A stretch of DNA of 43,913 nucleotides from Pelagibacteraceae bacterium (GCA_008638165.1 VTPL01000002.1:1-43913), one strand, 5' to 3'; shown: positions 17,819 to 28,504, counted from the first letter of the stretch. A program made the numbers and translations. Notes: generated by a model from the letters alone, not told the origin.

Positions 17819-19504
17819 ATGTTTAAAAGAAGAATATTATTCATACTAATTTTTACACTACTGTACCAGAGCCCATTATTATCTAAAAGTACTAGTTTTA
17901 GTGAATTTAGTTCAAGAAATTTATCTAAATATTTTTCTGGAATTGTAGCTTTAGAAAATCAGAAAAATTCTGATGCATTAGAATTTTTTAATACTTCTAA
18001 AATTTTAATCAATCGACATGATCCTTATTTAGAAAAGCTCGTGACCACTTTAGTTTTAGAGGATAAAGTTGCTCAAGCAATTAACCTAATAAGAATTAAT
18101 GATGAAAAAAATAATTCACAATTTTTTGAAGCCTATGTTTTATTAGCCTTAGATCACTTAAAAAAAAACAATATCAACAAAGCATTAGAAGTTTTGTCTG
18201 AAGTACCAGAAGAATTTAAAAGAGATAGATTTAATTTTATTATTGTAAACTCGCTCATTCAGTATGCTAATGTTTTTAAATATAAAAAAGTTAGCAAAGA
18301 AAAACTAAATTTTGGAAACCTATCTTTAATATCTGAAACTTTTCAACGATGTTATTTAGACGATGAAAGCACTGACACTTTTTTTTCAACGCTAATAAAT
18401 AATAGTCAAGCAGATTACTCAAGATATATTTATTTTTATTTAACATACTTAATTGAAAAAAACAGAATAGAAGATGCAAAAGCTATTACAGAAGAGTTAG
18501 AATATGTAAACACAACTTTACTACTATCCCAAGGTAAAAGTTGGATTGATAGAAATCAAAATAAAGAATTTAGTAAAGTTTTTTCATGTAATGATCATAA
18601 CGATATTGTTGGAGAGTTTTTATTCTTAATTTCTAATTTATTTTCTTCACAGAATGAATTTGAGAAATCAAATTTTTATTTAAGTTTATCAACTTATTTA
18701 AATCCTAAGTTTGTTTTTAATTTTTCACTAGTAGCTGAAAATTTATATCTCAATAAAAATTATGAAAAATCAAAAAGTGTTTTAAAAAATTTTAATAAAA
18801 ATCATGACTTTTATTATTGGTTTAGATTAAAGAAAGAAGCGCAAATAATTGCAAAAACCAGAAATGATGAGGAGGCATTAAATTATATTGCCTCTAAATT
18901 TGAGAAGATAGAAAATCCAAATAATAAATTTATTTTTGACATTGCAAATTTTTATAAAAACTCAAAAAATTATAAAACAGCAATTAAGTATTATTCTTTG
19001 ATTATTGATAAAATAGAGAGTGATAGTGAAGTTAAAGCTGACTTATTATATAGAAGAGGAGGAAGTTATGAGAGATTAAAAGAATACGTAAAAGCGGATG
19101 AAGATCTTTTAGCCTCCCTTAGTATTAATCCAAATGATGCTTACGTATTAAATTATTTAGCTTATTCGTGGCTTGAAAGAGATTTTAAAATTGATGAGGC
19201 AATTGAAATGCTGGAGAAAGCCTATGAACAAGAAAATAACGATCCCTATATAATTGACTCAATAGGTTGGGCTTATTACTTAGTTGATGATTATGTCAGG
19301 GCTGAACAATTTCTAAAAAGAGCCGTTGAATTAATGCCAGATGATCCGATTGTCAACGATCACTACGCTGATATTCTGTGGAAATTAGATAGAAAAATAC
19401 AGGCACGTTATTTTTGGTCTATGGTACTTAAGATGGAAGATGCAGAAGAAGATTTATTAAATCAAATAAAAGATAAATTAATAACTGGCCCACAAAACTC
19501 ATAA
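17819..19504 (+). CDS. TPR-repeat protein with signal peptide
   Basis: 561 aa; N-terminal signal; TPR units such as ADLLYRRGGSYERLKEYVKADEDLLASLSINPND and PYIIDSIGWAYYLVDDYVRAEQFLKRAVELMPDDP. Confidence 0.87.
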   Translation: MFKRRILFILIFTLLYQSPLLSKSTSFSEFSSRNLSKYFSGIVALENQKNSDALEFFNTSKILINRHDPYLEKLVTTLVLEDKVAQAINLIRINDEKNNSQFFEAYVLLALDHLKKNNINKALEVLSEVPEEFKRDRFNFIIVNSLIQYANVFKYKKVSKEKLNFGNLSLISETFQRCYLDDESTDTFFSTLINNSQADYSRYIYFYLTYLIEKNRIEDAKAITEELEYVNTTLLLSQGKSWIDRNQNKEFSKVFSCNDHNDIVGEFLFLISNLFSSQNEFEKSNFYLSLSTYLNPKFVFNFSLVAENLYLNKNYEKSKSVLKNFNKNHDFYYWFRLKKEAQIIAKTRNDEEALNYIASKFEKIENPNNKFIFDIANFYKNSKNYKTAIKYYSLIIDKIESDSEVKADLLYRRGGSYERLKEYVKADEDLLASLSINPNDAYVLNYLAYSWLERDFKIDEAIEMLEKAYEQENNDPYIIDSIGWAYYLVDDYVRAEQFLKRAVELMPDDPIVNDHYADILWKLDRKIQARYFWSMVLKMEDAEEDLLNQIKDKLITGPQNS

Positions 19505-20346
19505 TGAGTTATACAAAGATCAAATCTCACGCAAAGATTAATTTGGCTTTAAATATAGTTGGTAAATCTAAAATACTTCACAAAATAGAGAGTATAGTTA
19601 GTTTCTTAGATTTGCATGATGAAATTCAAATTAAAAAAGTTAACCAGAAATATAATGAAGTTAGATTTTTTGGAAAATTTTCAAGTGGAATTAATTCTAA
19701 AAATACAGTTTCTCAGTTATTAGAGAATATTGAAAAAAAAAAATTACTTAAGAACAAATATCAAATCATTATTAAAAAAAATATCCCTTCTAAAGCTGGA
19801 CTAGGAGGAGGCTCAATGAATGCAGCAAGTATTTTGAATTTTTTTATTAAAAAAAAACTAATAAAAATTAAAAAAAAAGAGATCATAGAATTGTCAAAAA
19901 CTATTGGGTCTGATGTTATTTTAGGTTTGTACTTAAAAAATTTAGTTTTAAAAGGAAATGGTGCAATTAAAACTATATCCTCAAGCAGAAAATTTTATAC
20001 TTTACTCGTTAAACCAAGCTTTGGTTGCTCAACAAAAAAAATTTACTCAAAAGTAAAAAAATTTCATAAACCAGAATTTACTTCAATTTCTAATAATTTT
20101 ATGAGTGTAGATTATTTGAGTAATAAAAAAAATGACTTAGAGCTAATTGCTATAGAGAGCTACCCCAGACTTAAAAGTTTAAAGAATTTTTTAGTAAAAT
20201 TACCTAACGCTAAATTTGTAAGAATGACAGGATCTGGATCAACTATGATTGCTTACTTCAATTCATCAGAAAGCTGTAAAGAAGCGGCAAAAAAAGTAAA
20301 AAAACAATTTAGAAATTACTGGTGCAAAACTTCAAAAACTATATAA
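19504..20346 (+). CDS. ispE: 4-diphosphocytidyl-2-C-methyl-D-erythritol kinase
   Basis: 280 aa; SHAKINLALNIVGK, IPSKAGLGGGSMNAASIL, MTGSGSTMIAYF (GHMP kinase). Confidence 0.93.
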   Translation: MSYTKIKSHAKINLALNIVGKSKILHKIESIVSFLDLHDEIQIKKVNQKYNEVRFFGKFSSGINSKNTVSQLLENIEKKKLLKNKYQIIIKKNIPSKAGLGGGSMNAASILNFFIKKKLIKIKKKEIIELSKTIGSDVILGLYLKNLVLKGNGAIKTISSSRKFYTLLVKPSFGCSTKKIYSKVKKFHKPEFTSISNNFMSVDYLSNKKNDLELIAIESYPRLKSLKNFLVKLPNAKFVRMTGSGSTMIAYFNSSESCKEAAKKVKKQFRNYWCKTSKTI

Positions 20347-20379
20347 ATTTAATTTTTTTGTGTTATACGAAAATACTAT

Positions 20380-20453
20380 TGGGGCGTAGCCAAGCGGTAA
20401 GGCACGGGTTTTTGGTACCTGCATCCTAGGTTCGAATCCTAGCGCCCCAGCCA
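20380..20453 (+). tRNA. tRNA-Gln(UUG), CCA encoded
   Basis: Acceptor TGGGGCG/CGCCCCA, D-loop AGCGGTAAGGC, anticodon arm CGGGT-TTTTGGT-ACCTG (anticodon TTG), T-loop TTCGAAT, 3' G-CCA. Confidence 0.96.
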
Positions 20454-20456
20454 AAT

Positions 20457-21731
20457 ATGATTAACTTTTTAGACAAATTCATTAAAAGGACCCACAACTT
20501 AAACAGTGTAACAAAAAAAATTTTAGATTTATCAAAAAATACTCCAGTTAAAAAAATTTTTAATTCAATAAATAATTATTCATCTAATTCTGAAGTTAGA
20601 TACGTAGGCGGTTGTATTAGAAAAATAATAAAAGAAGAATTAGTCGATGATATTGATCTAGCAACCAATTTAAATCCACAGCAAGTTTGCGAAGTTTTAA
20701 AAAAAAATAATATCAATTTTTATGAAACTGGGATTGAGCATGGAACGATAACTGCTGTTATAGAAGGTTATAATTTTGAGATAACTAGTTTAAGAGAAGA
20801 TGTCGAAACTGATGGTAGACATGCTCAAGTAAAATTTTCTACTGATTGGAAAAAAGATGCATCCAGAAGAGATTTTACCATTAATGCAATTTACTCTGAT
20901 ATTGAGGGAAATTTATTTGATCCGTTCAATGGAAAAGAAGATCTAGAAAAAGGGCTGGTAAAGTTTATTGGTGACCCGGAGCAAAGAATTAAAGAAGATT
21001 TTTTGAGAATACTGCGCTATTTAAGATTCCACCTAAGTTATTCAAATCATAATCATGAACCCGAAACTTCAAAAATTATAAAAAAAAATATAGTTGGAAT
21101 TTCTAATTTATCTAAAGAAAGATTATTAAATGAATTAAAAAAATTTTTTAAATCAAATAGTATAATTAAGCTTTCAAAAGATAAATTTTCTCTTGAGTTA
21201 TTTGAGATTATTTTTCCTCAGCTTAAAAATTTTAGATTATTTTCAAATCCGAATAGTTTTGCAAAAGACAAGATTAACGAGTCAGATTTTATATTTTTAC
21301 TCTCAATTTTATTAATTGATGGAACGGATAATACTGATTATTTTATTTATAAATTTAATATTTCTAAAAAGGACCAAAAACGTCTCAAAATAATAGATAA
21401 TTTTTATAAAGATAAAATCTCTGCAAAATCTTTTACTGAAAAAAATCTGAATAAAATATTTTATTATATGGGCAAGCAAGCTTTAATTGATATTTTAAGC
21501 TTTAGAATTTTTACTTCAAAAAAGATTGATAAAAAAGTTTTGAAATTAATTGAACAATTTCAATCAAAAGATCCACCTTCAATGCCTATTGGAGCACAAT
21601 TTTTAATGGATAAATATCAAATGACTGAGGGTAAAAATTTAGGAATTAAACTTAAGAACATTGAAGAAGAGTGGGTGAATAACAATTTTAAGTTGTCAGA
21701 AAAGCAGATAGATAAAATAGTAAATCGCTAG
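20457..21731 (+). CDS. CCA tRNA nucleotidyltransferase / poly(A) polymerase family
   Basis: 424 aa; [36 protein letters not shown]-like region, [21 protein letters not shown]. Confidence 0.93.
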   Translation: MINFLDKFIKRTHNLNSVTKKILDLSKNTPVKKIFNSINNYSSNSEVRYVGGCIRKIIKEELVDDIDLATNLNPQQVCEVLKKNNINFYETGIEHGTITAVIEGYNFEITSLREDVETDGRHAQVKFSTDWKKDASRRDFTINAIYSDIEGNLFDPFNGKEDLEKGLVKFIGDPEQRIKEDFLRILRYLRFHLSYSNHNHEPETSKIIKKNIVGISNLSKERLLNELKKFFKSNSIIKLSKDKFSLELFEIIFPQLKNFRLFSNPNSFAKDKINESDFIFLLSILLIDGTDNTDYFIYKFNISKKDQKRLKIIDNFYKDKISAKSFTEKNLNKIFYYMGKQALIDILSFRIFTSKKIDKKVLKLIEQFQSKDPPSMPIGAQFLMDKYQMTEGKNLGIKLKNIEEEWVNNNFKLSEKQIDKIVNR

Positions 21732-22204
21732 ATATATTTAACATCTATAATTTCAAAATTTTTTGTTCCTGCGGGTGTATTAATTTCAACAAGATCTTTT
21801 TTGTTTTTTCCAATTAATCCTTTGCCAATAGGAGATTGAAAATAAATAAGTTTTTGTTTTAGGTCAGCTTCATCTTTTCCAACAATTTTATAATTAATTT
21901 TTTCACCTGTATCTAAGTTTTCAAGATAAACAGTAGAGCCAAAAATAACCTTACCTTCATTATTCATTTTAGTTACATCAATTACATTAGCTCTTGCAAT
22001 AATATCATTAATTTCAGTTATTCTCCCTTCATTGTGAGACTGCTCCTCTTTTGCAGCATGATATTCAGCATTTTCTTTTAAGTCTCCGTGTGATCTTGCT
22101 TCTGCAATAGCCGCAACTATCTCAGGTCTCTTTTTTTCTTTTAAATAAACTAATTCCTCTTTTAGTTTTTCTAATCCATTAAGGGTTATTGGTTCTTTGT
22201 CCAT
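21728..22204 (-). CDS. greA: Transcription elongation factor GreA
   Basis: 158 aa; [46 protein letters not shown]. Confidence 0.97.
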   Translation of the reverse strand: MDKEPITLNGLEKLKEELVYLKEKKRPEIVAAIAEARSHGDLKENAEYHAAKEEQSHNEGRITEINDIIARANVIDVTKMNNEGKVIFGSTVYLENLDTGEKINYKIVGKDEADLKQKLIYFQSPIGKGLIGKNKKDLVEINTPAGTKNFEIIDVKYI

Positions 22205-22205
22205 A

Positions 22206-23051
22206 TCATTTCCATTTTGCTAGAGGGGGAAGAGACATTAGAATTCCTTCCACATTGCCACCAGTTTGTAATCCAAATTTCGTACCTCTATCATATAATA
22301 AATTAAACTCAGCATATCTACCTCTTTTGATATATTGTAATTCTTTATCATTTAAAGTCCATTTTCTGTTTAGTTTTTTTCTTATAATCTTATTAAATAG
22401 CATTTGGAATGTAACGCCAACATCTCTAACGAATTTAAAATCTTTTTCAAAATTATCATTTTTGTAATCAAAGAAAATTCCACCAATACCTCTGGGTTCT
22501 TTACGGTGAGGTAAATAAAAATATTCATCACACCATTTTTTATATTTCTTATAATAATTTTTGTTATGTCGATTACACATTTTCATCAAATCCTTGTGAA
22601 AATCTTTTTTCTCTAAGTCGTCTTTTTTAGATGGAGTAACATCCATCCCTCCACCAAACCATTGTTGAGTTGTAGATATAAATCTAGTGTTAAAATGCAT
22701 AGCAGGTATCAAAGGATTTTTCATATGCATCACTACAGATATTCCTGAGGCCCAAAATCTAGGATCTTTACTTGCACCACGTATATTTTTTTGAAATTTT
22801 TTTGGAAATTTTCCATAAACTTTTGAATAATTTACACCTACTTTATCAAATACTTTTCCATCTCTTAATATTCTGTACTCACCTCCACCTTCGTCTTTGT
22901 CAGGGCTTCTTTTCCATGTAGTTGATTTGAATTTTGTTTTATGATTTTCTAATTTAGAAATATCATTACAAAATGCATCCTGAAGTAATTTAAACCAATT
23001 ACTTGTTAGGTCTTTTTTAATATCTAAGTCCATTTTGTTTGCTTTAAACAC
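22206..23051 (-). CDS. hemF: Oxygen-dependent coproporphyrinogen III oxidase
   Basis: 281 aa; [64 protein letters not shown]. An internal Met (MDLDIKK) may be the true start. Confidence 0.95.
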   Translation of the reverse strand: MFKANKMDLDIKKDLTSNWFKLLQDAFCNDISKLENHKTKFKSTTWKRSPDKDEGGGEYRILRDGKVFDKVGVNYSKVYGKFPKKFQKNIRGASKDPRFWASGISVVMHMKNPLIPAMHFNTRFISTTQQWFGGGMDVTPSKKDDLEKKDFHKDLMKMCNRHNKNYYKKYKKWCDEYFYLPHRKEPRGIGGIFFDYKNDNFEKDFKFVRDVGVTFQMLFNKIIRKKLNRKWTLNDKELQYIKRGRYAEFNLLYDRGTKFGLQTGGNVEGILMSLPPLAKWK

Positions 23052-23506
23052 TCTGCTAAAATAATTGCAACAGACGATGCAAGATTTAATGATCGTTTAT
23101 TATTTTCCATTGGTATTTTTAATCTATTTTGTACAATTTTATGAATATTTTCAGGCACACCTGCGCTTTCACGACCAAATAATATGGTATCATTTTTTTC
23201 AAATTTAAATTCTGTATAAGGTATAGAAGCTTTAGTTGTCATTAGTACAATTCTGCCTTTTTGTTTTTGTTTAAAAAATTCATCATAGCTTTGATAAAAG
23301 TTTATGTCTTTTTCATCCATATAATCCATTACTACTCTTTTAAATCTTTTATCAGAAAGCAAGAACCCGCATGGTTCTATGATCTCAAGTTTTGCACCAA
23401 GACATGCACATGTTCTAATTATTGCGGCTGTATTTTGAGGTATATCAGGTTCAAATAATGCAATTTTTACCCCTTGATAACTAGAATTATGTGTCATTGT
23501 TTCCAT
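23024..23506 (-). CDS. trmL: tRNA (cytidine(34)-2'-O)-methyltransferase (SPOUT)
   Basis: 160 aa; [60 protein letters not shown]. Confidence 0.92.
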   Translation of the reverse strand: METMTHNSSYQGVKIALFEPDIPQNTAAIIRTCACLGAKLEIIEPCGFLLSDKRFKRVVMDYMDEKDINFYQSYDEFFKQKQKGRIVLMTTKASIPYTEFKFEKNDTILFGRESAGVPENIHKIVQNRLKIPMENNKRSLNLASSVAIILAECLKQTKWT

Positions 23507-23521
23507 AGAAAAAATACTTTT

Positions 23522-23545
23522 TTATTATATGAATTCATATATTAA
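23522..23545. promoter_or_regulatory. 24-bp near-perfect palindrome between trmL and petA
   Basis: TTATTATATGAATTCATATATTAA, one mismatched pair; the inner 16 bp TATATGAATTCATATA (23526-23541) are perfectly palindromic. Confidence 0.6.
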
Positions 23546-23567
23546 ATAACTCTAAATTAAATTCTAG

Positions 23568-24077
23568 ATGTCTGAAAAAAAACCAGAAAGAAGAGATTTT
23601 TTGTTTACAGCAACCTACGCTCTAGGAGCAGTAGGAGCGGGTGCAGTAGCATGGCCTCTTATCGATCAAATGAATCCCGATGCTTCCGTTAAAGCGTTAG
23701 CAAGTACAGAGGTAGATATTAGCTCAGTAAAACCTGGTAATACAATTACAGTTTTATGGAGAGGTAAACCAGTTTTTATAAGAAGAAGAACAGAGGAAGA
23801 AATTGCTGAGGCAAGGGCAGTTAAGATGGAAGATTTAATTCATCCAGAAAAAGATGAAGATAGAGTAAAAAATCCAGAATGGTTGGTTATGTTAGGAGTT
23901 TGCACTCATCTTGGGTGTGTGCCATTAAATGATAAAGGCGATTATGATGGTTGGTTTTGCCCATGTCATGGTTCGCATTATGATACTTCAGGAAGAATTA
24001 GAAAAGGCCCTGCACCATGGAACATGGAAGTTCCAGAATATGAATTTGTTGACTCTAACACAATTAAGATTGGATAA
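23568..24077 (+). CDS. petA: Ubiquinol-cytochrome c reductase Rieske Fe-S subunit
   Basis: 169 aa; twin-arginine RRDFL signal; CTHLGCVP…CPCHGSHYD. Confidence 0.97.
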   Translation: MSEKKPERRDFLFTATYALGAVGAGAVAWPLIDQMNPDASVKALASTEVDISSVKPGNTITVLWRGKPVFIRRRTEEEIAEARAVKMEDLIHPEKDEDRVKNPEWLVMLGVCTHLGCVPLNDKGDYDGWFCPCHGSHYDTSGRIRKGPAPWNMEVPEYEFVDSNTIKIG

Positions 24078-24079
24078 TT

Positions 24080-25342
24080 ATGAGCGACCATGATTACACA
24101 CCAAAATCAAAAGTAGGCAAATGGTTTAATGATCGTTTACCATTACTGTCATTGGCAAATCATTTAACTGATTACCCTACACCGAAAAATTTAAATTACT
24201 GGTGGACGTTTGGTGGAATATTAACATTCTGTTTGATCACTCAAATTGTAACAGGTTTAACTTTGGCCATGCACTATATCGCTCATGCTGATATGGCATT
24301 TGATAGTGTTGAACATATCATGCGAGATGTGAATTATGGTTGGCTTATAAGATACATACATGCGAATGGTGCTTCGATGTTTTTCTTAGCAGTATATATT
24401 CATATTTTTAGATCTCTATTTTATGGATCATACAAAGCACCTAGAGAGATAATATGGATTATAGGTATTATAATTTATCTGTTAATGATGGCAGCTGCGT
24501 TCATGGGTTATGTTTTACCTTGGGGACAAATGAGTTTTTGGGGAGCAACAGTAATAACAAATCTATTTAGCGCAATTCCTTTAGTAGGTGAGGGTATTGT
24601 AACTTGGTTGTGGGGCGGTTATTCAGTTGACAATCCGACACTAACAAGATTTTTCACATTACATTATCTAATTCCTTTCCTAATCTTAGGACTTGTGGTT
24701 TTGCATATTTGGGCTTTACACGTTCCAGGAAATAATAATCCAGTTGGAATAGATATTAAAAAACCATCCAAAGACACTGTGCCTTTCCACCCTTATATTG
24801 TTATTAAAGACGGGTTTGCATTATTAATGTTCATGATTGTTTTTGCTTTTTTTGTTTTTTACACACCTAACATATTAGGTCATGCAGATAATTACATTGA
24901 AGCAGATCCTTTAGTTACTCCAGCTCATATAGTGCCAGAGTGGTATTTATTACCATTTTATGCAATTTTAAGATCAGTACCTGATAAGCTTTTAGGTGTG
25001 GTTGCAATGTTGTCAGCAATTTTAATTTTAGCTGCTTTACCTTGGCTAGATACATCAAAAATACGATCTGCAGTTTTTAGACCATTATATAAACAGTTTT
25101 ATTGGATACTGGTAGCTGATGTACTTATTCTTGGTTACATGGGCGCAATGCCAGCTGAGGGGCTTTATTTATTAATAGCAAGAGTTGCGACAGCATATTA
25201 TTTCTTACACTTCTTAGTAATTTTGCCAGTTTTAGGATTTAAAGAGAAAACCTTACCAGTCCCATTAAGTATTACGGAACCAGTTTTAGGTGGATCTGCC
25301 AATATGGCTGCTGCAAGAAATAAAGAAAGTATAAAAAATTAA
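24080..25342 (+). CDS. petB: Cytochrome b of the bc1 complex
   Basis: 420 aa; [59 protein letters not shown]. Confidence 0.98.
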   Translation: MSDHDYTPKSKVGKWFNDRLPLLSLANHLTDYPTPKNLNYWWTFGGILTFCLITQIVTGLTLAMHYIAHADMAFDSVEHIMRDVNYGWLIRYIHANGASMFFLAVYIHIFRSLFYGSYKAPREIIWIIGIIIYLLMMAAAFMGYVLPWGQMSFWGATVITNLFSAIPLVGEGIVTWLWGGYSVDNPTLTRFFTLHYLIPFLILGLVVLHIWALHVPGNNNPVGIDIKKPSKDTVPFHPYIVIKDGFALLMFMIVFAFFVFYTPNILGHADNYIEADPLVTPAHIVPEWYLLPFYAILRSVPDKLLGVVAMLSAILILAALPWLDTSKIRSAVFRPLYKQFYWILVADVLILGYMGAMPAEGLYLLIARVATAYYFLHFLVILPVLGFKEKTLPVPLSITEPVLGGSANMAAARNKESIKN

Positions 25343-25343
25343 A

Positions 25344-26120
25344 GTGAAAAATTTATTTAAAATTTTTTTAGTTTTTTTATTTATTATTAATTTCACACCA
25401 CTGAAATCTGCTGAAAAAGCAGAATATTTAAAAACTGATTGGAGTTTCAAGGGTTTATTTGGAAAGTTTGATAGAGCTCAATTACAAAGAGGGTATCAAG
25501 TTTATACTGAGGTATGTGCTTCTTGTCACTCGATGAAATATTTAAGTTATAGAAATTTATCAGAAAAAGGGGGACCAGAGTTTTCTGAGGATGAGGCAAA
25601 AGTAATTGCTGCTTCTTTTGAGATAACTGATGGACCTAATGCAGATGGTGAAATGTTTACTAGACCTGGAAAACTATCTGATAAATTTAAAAAGCCATAT
25701 GAAAATGTAGAAGCTGCTAAAGCAGCGAATGGTGGAGCGTATCCTCCGGATATGTCAGTATTGATTAAGGCAAGAGGTGGTGGAGCTGACTATATATACT
25801 CTTTATTGCAAGGTTATGAAGATCCACCAATGGGAGTAACCTTAGATGATGGTGTTTATTACAATAAATATATGTATGGAAACAAAATTAAAATGGCTGC
25901 ACCTCTTTCTGAAGGTATTGTAGAATATTCAGATGGTACAGAGGCTTCTGTTCAACAGATGTCAAAAGATGTTACTACGTTTTTAATGTGGGCTGCAGAG
26001 CCTCACTTAGAAGCTCGACATCAAATGGGTTTTAAAGCTATTGTGTATTTGATAATTTTAACTGTATTAGTTTATTTTAGTATGAAAAAAATATGGTCAC
26101 GTGTTGAAACGGAAGTTTAA
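25344..26120 (+). CDS. petC: Cytochrome c1
   Basis: 258 aa; signal peptide, CASCHSMKYLSYRNL heme motif, YPPDMSVLIKAR, C-terminal TM. Confidence 0.96.
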   Translation: MKNLFKIFLVFLFIINFTPLKSAEKAEYLKTDWSFKGLFGKFDRAQLQRGYQVYTEVCASCHSMKYLSYRNLSEKGGPEFSEDEAKVIAASFEITDGPNADGEMFTRPGKLSDKFKKPYENVEAAKAANGGAYPPDMSVLIKARGGGADYIYSLLQGYEDPPMGVTLDDGVYYNKYMYGNKIKMAAPLSEGIVEYSDGTEASVQQMSKDVTTFLMWAAEPHLEARHQMGFKAIVYLIILTVLVYFSMKKIWSRVETEV

Positions 26121-27170
26121 TACATCTCCATCTTTAACAATATAATCTTTGCCCTCAAGTCTCATTTTACCATTATTTTTAGAATTAACCCATCCTTCAT
26201 TAGCAACAAAATCCTCATAAGAGACTGTTTCAGCTCTAATAAAACCTTTTTCAAAATCTGTATGGATTTCTCCCGCAGCTTTGGGAGCAGTGCAATTTTT
26301 TTCTATAGTCCAAGCTCTTGTTTCTTCTGGACCAGAGGTAAAATAAGTGTCTAGCTCTAAAATTTTGTAACCTTTTTGAATTAAAGAGTCTAATCCAGTT
26401 TGGTTTAATCCAATCATTTCCATATAATTTTTACGCTCTTCTTTTTCTAGTGCATTGATTTGATTTTCTATATCCGCAGATACAATCAAGGTATTTTCTT
26501 CACCAAATTTATCTATAAAACTTTTAGTATATTGATTTCCATTTTGAACACTTTGTTCATCAACATTACATACAAAAATCTTTGGTTTTATTGATAATAA
26601 TCCACTTTGGTTAAGAGTTTTTTTATCAAATTGTTCTTTTAAAATAGATAAATCTTTATTGTTGTTGATACAATCTTGGGCTATCTCTAAAATCTTTAGT
26701 TGTTCTTCATCAACATTTTTTTTATTACTTTTTTCAAGTCTTTTTTGAATAGATTCTAAATCAGCCAACATCATTTCTGTTTCAATTATTTCTAAATCTC
26801 TAATTGGATCTACATTTGGATTAACATTTTGAATATCATCTGAGTCAAAGCATCTAATCATATGAATGATTGCATCTACTTCTCTAATATGTGATAAAAA
26901 TTTATTTCCCAAACCTTCACCCTTAGACGCTCCTTTAACCAAACCAGCAATATCAACAAAAGAAATTGTAGTATTAATTATCTTTTTTGAATTTGATACT
27001 TTTGCAAGATTGTTTAGTCTTTCATCTGGAACAGGTACAACTCCCACATTTGGATCTATTGTGCAGAATGGAAAATTTGCAGCTTGGGCTTTGCTTGAGT
27101 CTGTTAATGCATTAAACAAAGTTGACTTACCTACGTTTGGCAAACCTACTATTCCACACTTAAAACTCAT
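26097..27170 (-). CDS. ychF: Redox-regulated ATPase YchF (Obg-like)
   Basis: 357 aa; GIVGLPNVGKSTLFNALT, VDIAGLVKGASKGEGLGNKFL, TGS-like C-terminus. Confidence 0.96.
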   Translation of the reverse strand: MSFKCGIVGLPNVGKSTLFNALTDSSKAQAANFPFCTIDPNVGVVPVPDERLNNLAKVSNSKKIINTTISFVDIAGLVKGASKGEGLGNKFLSHIREVDAIIHMIRCFDSDDIQNVNPNVDPIRDLEIIETEMMLADLESIQKRLEKSNKKNVDEEQLKILEIAQDCINNNKDLSILKEQFDKKTLNQSGLLSIKPKIFVCNVDEQSVQNGNQYTKSFIDKFGEENTLIVSADIENQINALEKEERKNYMEMIGLNQTGLDSLIQKGYKILELDTYFTSGPEETRAWTIEKNCTAPKAAGEIHTDFEKGFIRAETVSYEDFVANEGWVNSKNNGKMRLEGKDYIVKDGDVLNFRFNT

Positions 27171-27730
27171 TTTTTATTATTTACAGTACTAGAAAATAAA
27201 TCTAATTTTTTTTTGATTAGATCTCCAATTGAATCAGTTATATTTTCAGAAATCTTATTAATTCCAGCCAACTCATCTTCGTCAAAATTTTGTAATACAT
27301 AATCAGCTATTTCAATTGGAGTTTGAGGTTTGCCTATACCAATTCTAACTCTTGAATAATCTTTTCCAATAAATTTATCAATAGAAGCTATTCCATTATG
27401 ACCTGCGCTTGAGCCACCAAATTTTGCTTTTATTTTTCCAAACTCAACATCTAGATCATCATGAAAAACAACTACATCTTCAGCATCAAATTTAAAATAT
27501 TCCAAAAGTTCTCTTATGCAGATTCCGGAATTATTCATAAAAGTTAATGGTTTTATTGCATAAACTTTTTCACCTTCAATATTTCCAGTAGTTAACAATC
27601 CCTTAAATTTAGGTTTTTGTTTTGATAACCCAAATTTTTTATTTATTGCGTCGATAATTTTAAATCCTACATTATGTCGATTATTTTCACTGTCTGGTGT
27701 TGGGTTGCCAAGACCTACAAATAAAAGCAT
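27167..27730 (-). CDS. pth: Peptidyl-tRNA hydrolase
   Basis: 187 aa; LFVGLGNPTPDSENNRHNVGF, TFMNNSG, HDDLDVEFGKIKAKFGGSSAGHNGI. Confidence 0.96.
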   Translation of the reverse strand: MLLFVGLGNPTPDSENNRHNVGFKIIDAINKKFGLSKQKPKFKGLLTTGNIEGEKVYAIKPLTFMNNSGICIRELLEYFKFDAEDVVVFHDDLDVEFGKIKAKFGGSSAGHNGIASIDKFIGKDYSRVRIGIGKPQTPIEIADYVLQNFDEDELAGINKISENITDSIGDLIKKKLDLFSSTVNNKK

Positions 27731-27763
27731 AAATTTATTGGATTTTTAATCTTAATTAATTGA

Positions 27764-28459
27764 TTATTTTTTTTCTTCAGCAGCTTTTTTATCTTCGCCT
27801 TCTTTTTTATCACCCTCAGCTGTTGCACCTTCAGCCGCTGCACCTTCAGCTGCTGCTCCATCTGCAGCTTCAGCTTCAGCTGGTTTTTCAGGTTCTTTCA
27901 TAACAGTAGGGGCTGCTAATGTGGCAATAACGAAATCTCTTCCCTGAATAGTAGGAACAACATCACTCTCTAATTTTACAGATGAAATTTTAAAACTTTC
28001 TCCAATGTCAACTCCATCAAGATCCAAAGTTAGTTTTTCAGGTATTTTTTCACTTGGACATTTTAATTCAACTTTTCTTCTTACAATGTTAAGAACCCCA
28101 CCTCTTTTAAGACCTGGTGATTTTTCATGATTAATAAATTCTACTGGAACTTCAATTCTAATTTTAACTCCTGGTACTACTCTTAAGAAATCAACATGAA
28201 TAGGTTCATCTGTTAGAACATCATAAACTACTTCTCTAGGTAAAACATTTTGGTTTTTACCATTAACAGATATTGAAATTATATTTGATAAGAAATTTTC
28301 TTTTTCAATTGTCGCTTTTAAAATTTTTTTTGATATTGAAATCTTTTCATTTTCACCCTTACCACCATAAATTATAGCAGGCACATTTCCACCATCTCTA
28401 ATGGCGCTTAACTGTCCCTTAGTTGTATTATCTCTTACGGTAGCGTCTAATGAAATCAT
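27764..28459 (-). CDS. rplY: 50S ribosomal protein L25/Ctc
   Basis: 231 aa; NVPAIIYGGKGEN, PIHVDFLRV, Ctc-type beta domain; Ala/Glu-rich tail. Confidence 0.93.
   Translation of the reverse strand: MISLDATVRDNTTKGQLSAIRDGGNVPAIIYGGKGENEKISISKKILKATIEKENFLSNIISISVNGKNQNVLPREVVYDVLTDEPIHVDFLRVVPGVKIRIEVPVEFINHEKSPGLKRGGVLNIVRRKVELKCPSEKIPEKLTLDLDGVDIGESFKISSVKLESDVVPTIQGRDFVIATLAAPTVMKEPEKPAEAEAADGAAAEGAAAEGATAEGDKKEGEDKKAAEEKK
27816..27860 (-). repeat. Three 15-bp imperfect tandem repeats encoding AEGAA/AEGAT units in the L25 tail
   Basis: TCAGCTGTTGCACCT / TCAGCCGCTGCACCT / TCAGCTGCTGCTCCA read directly on the + strand. Confidence 0.85.
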
Positions 28460-28461
28460 AA

Positions 28462-28486
28462 AAACACAGGTTTTTAGCCCATGTTT
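28462..28486 (-). promoter_or_regulatory. Possible hairpin immediately upstream of the rplY start codon
   Basis: Minus-strand RNA AAACAUGGG-CUAAAAA-CCUGUGUUU: 9-bp stem including two tandem G-U pairs, followed by UUAUG. The same DNA also fits a weak promoter. Confidence 0.35.
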
Positions 28487-28504
28487 GGGAATAACTCAAG
28501 GTAA

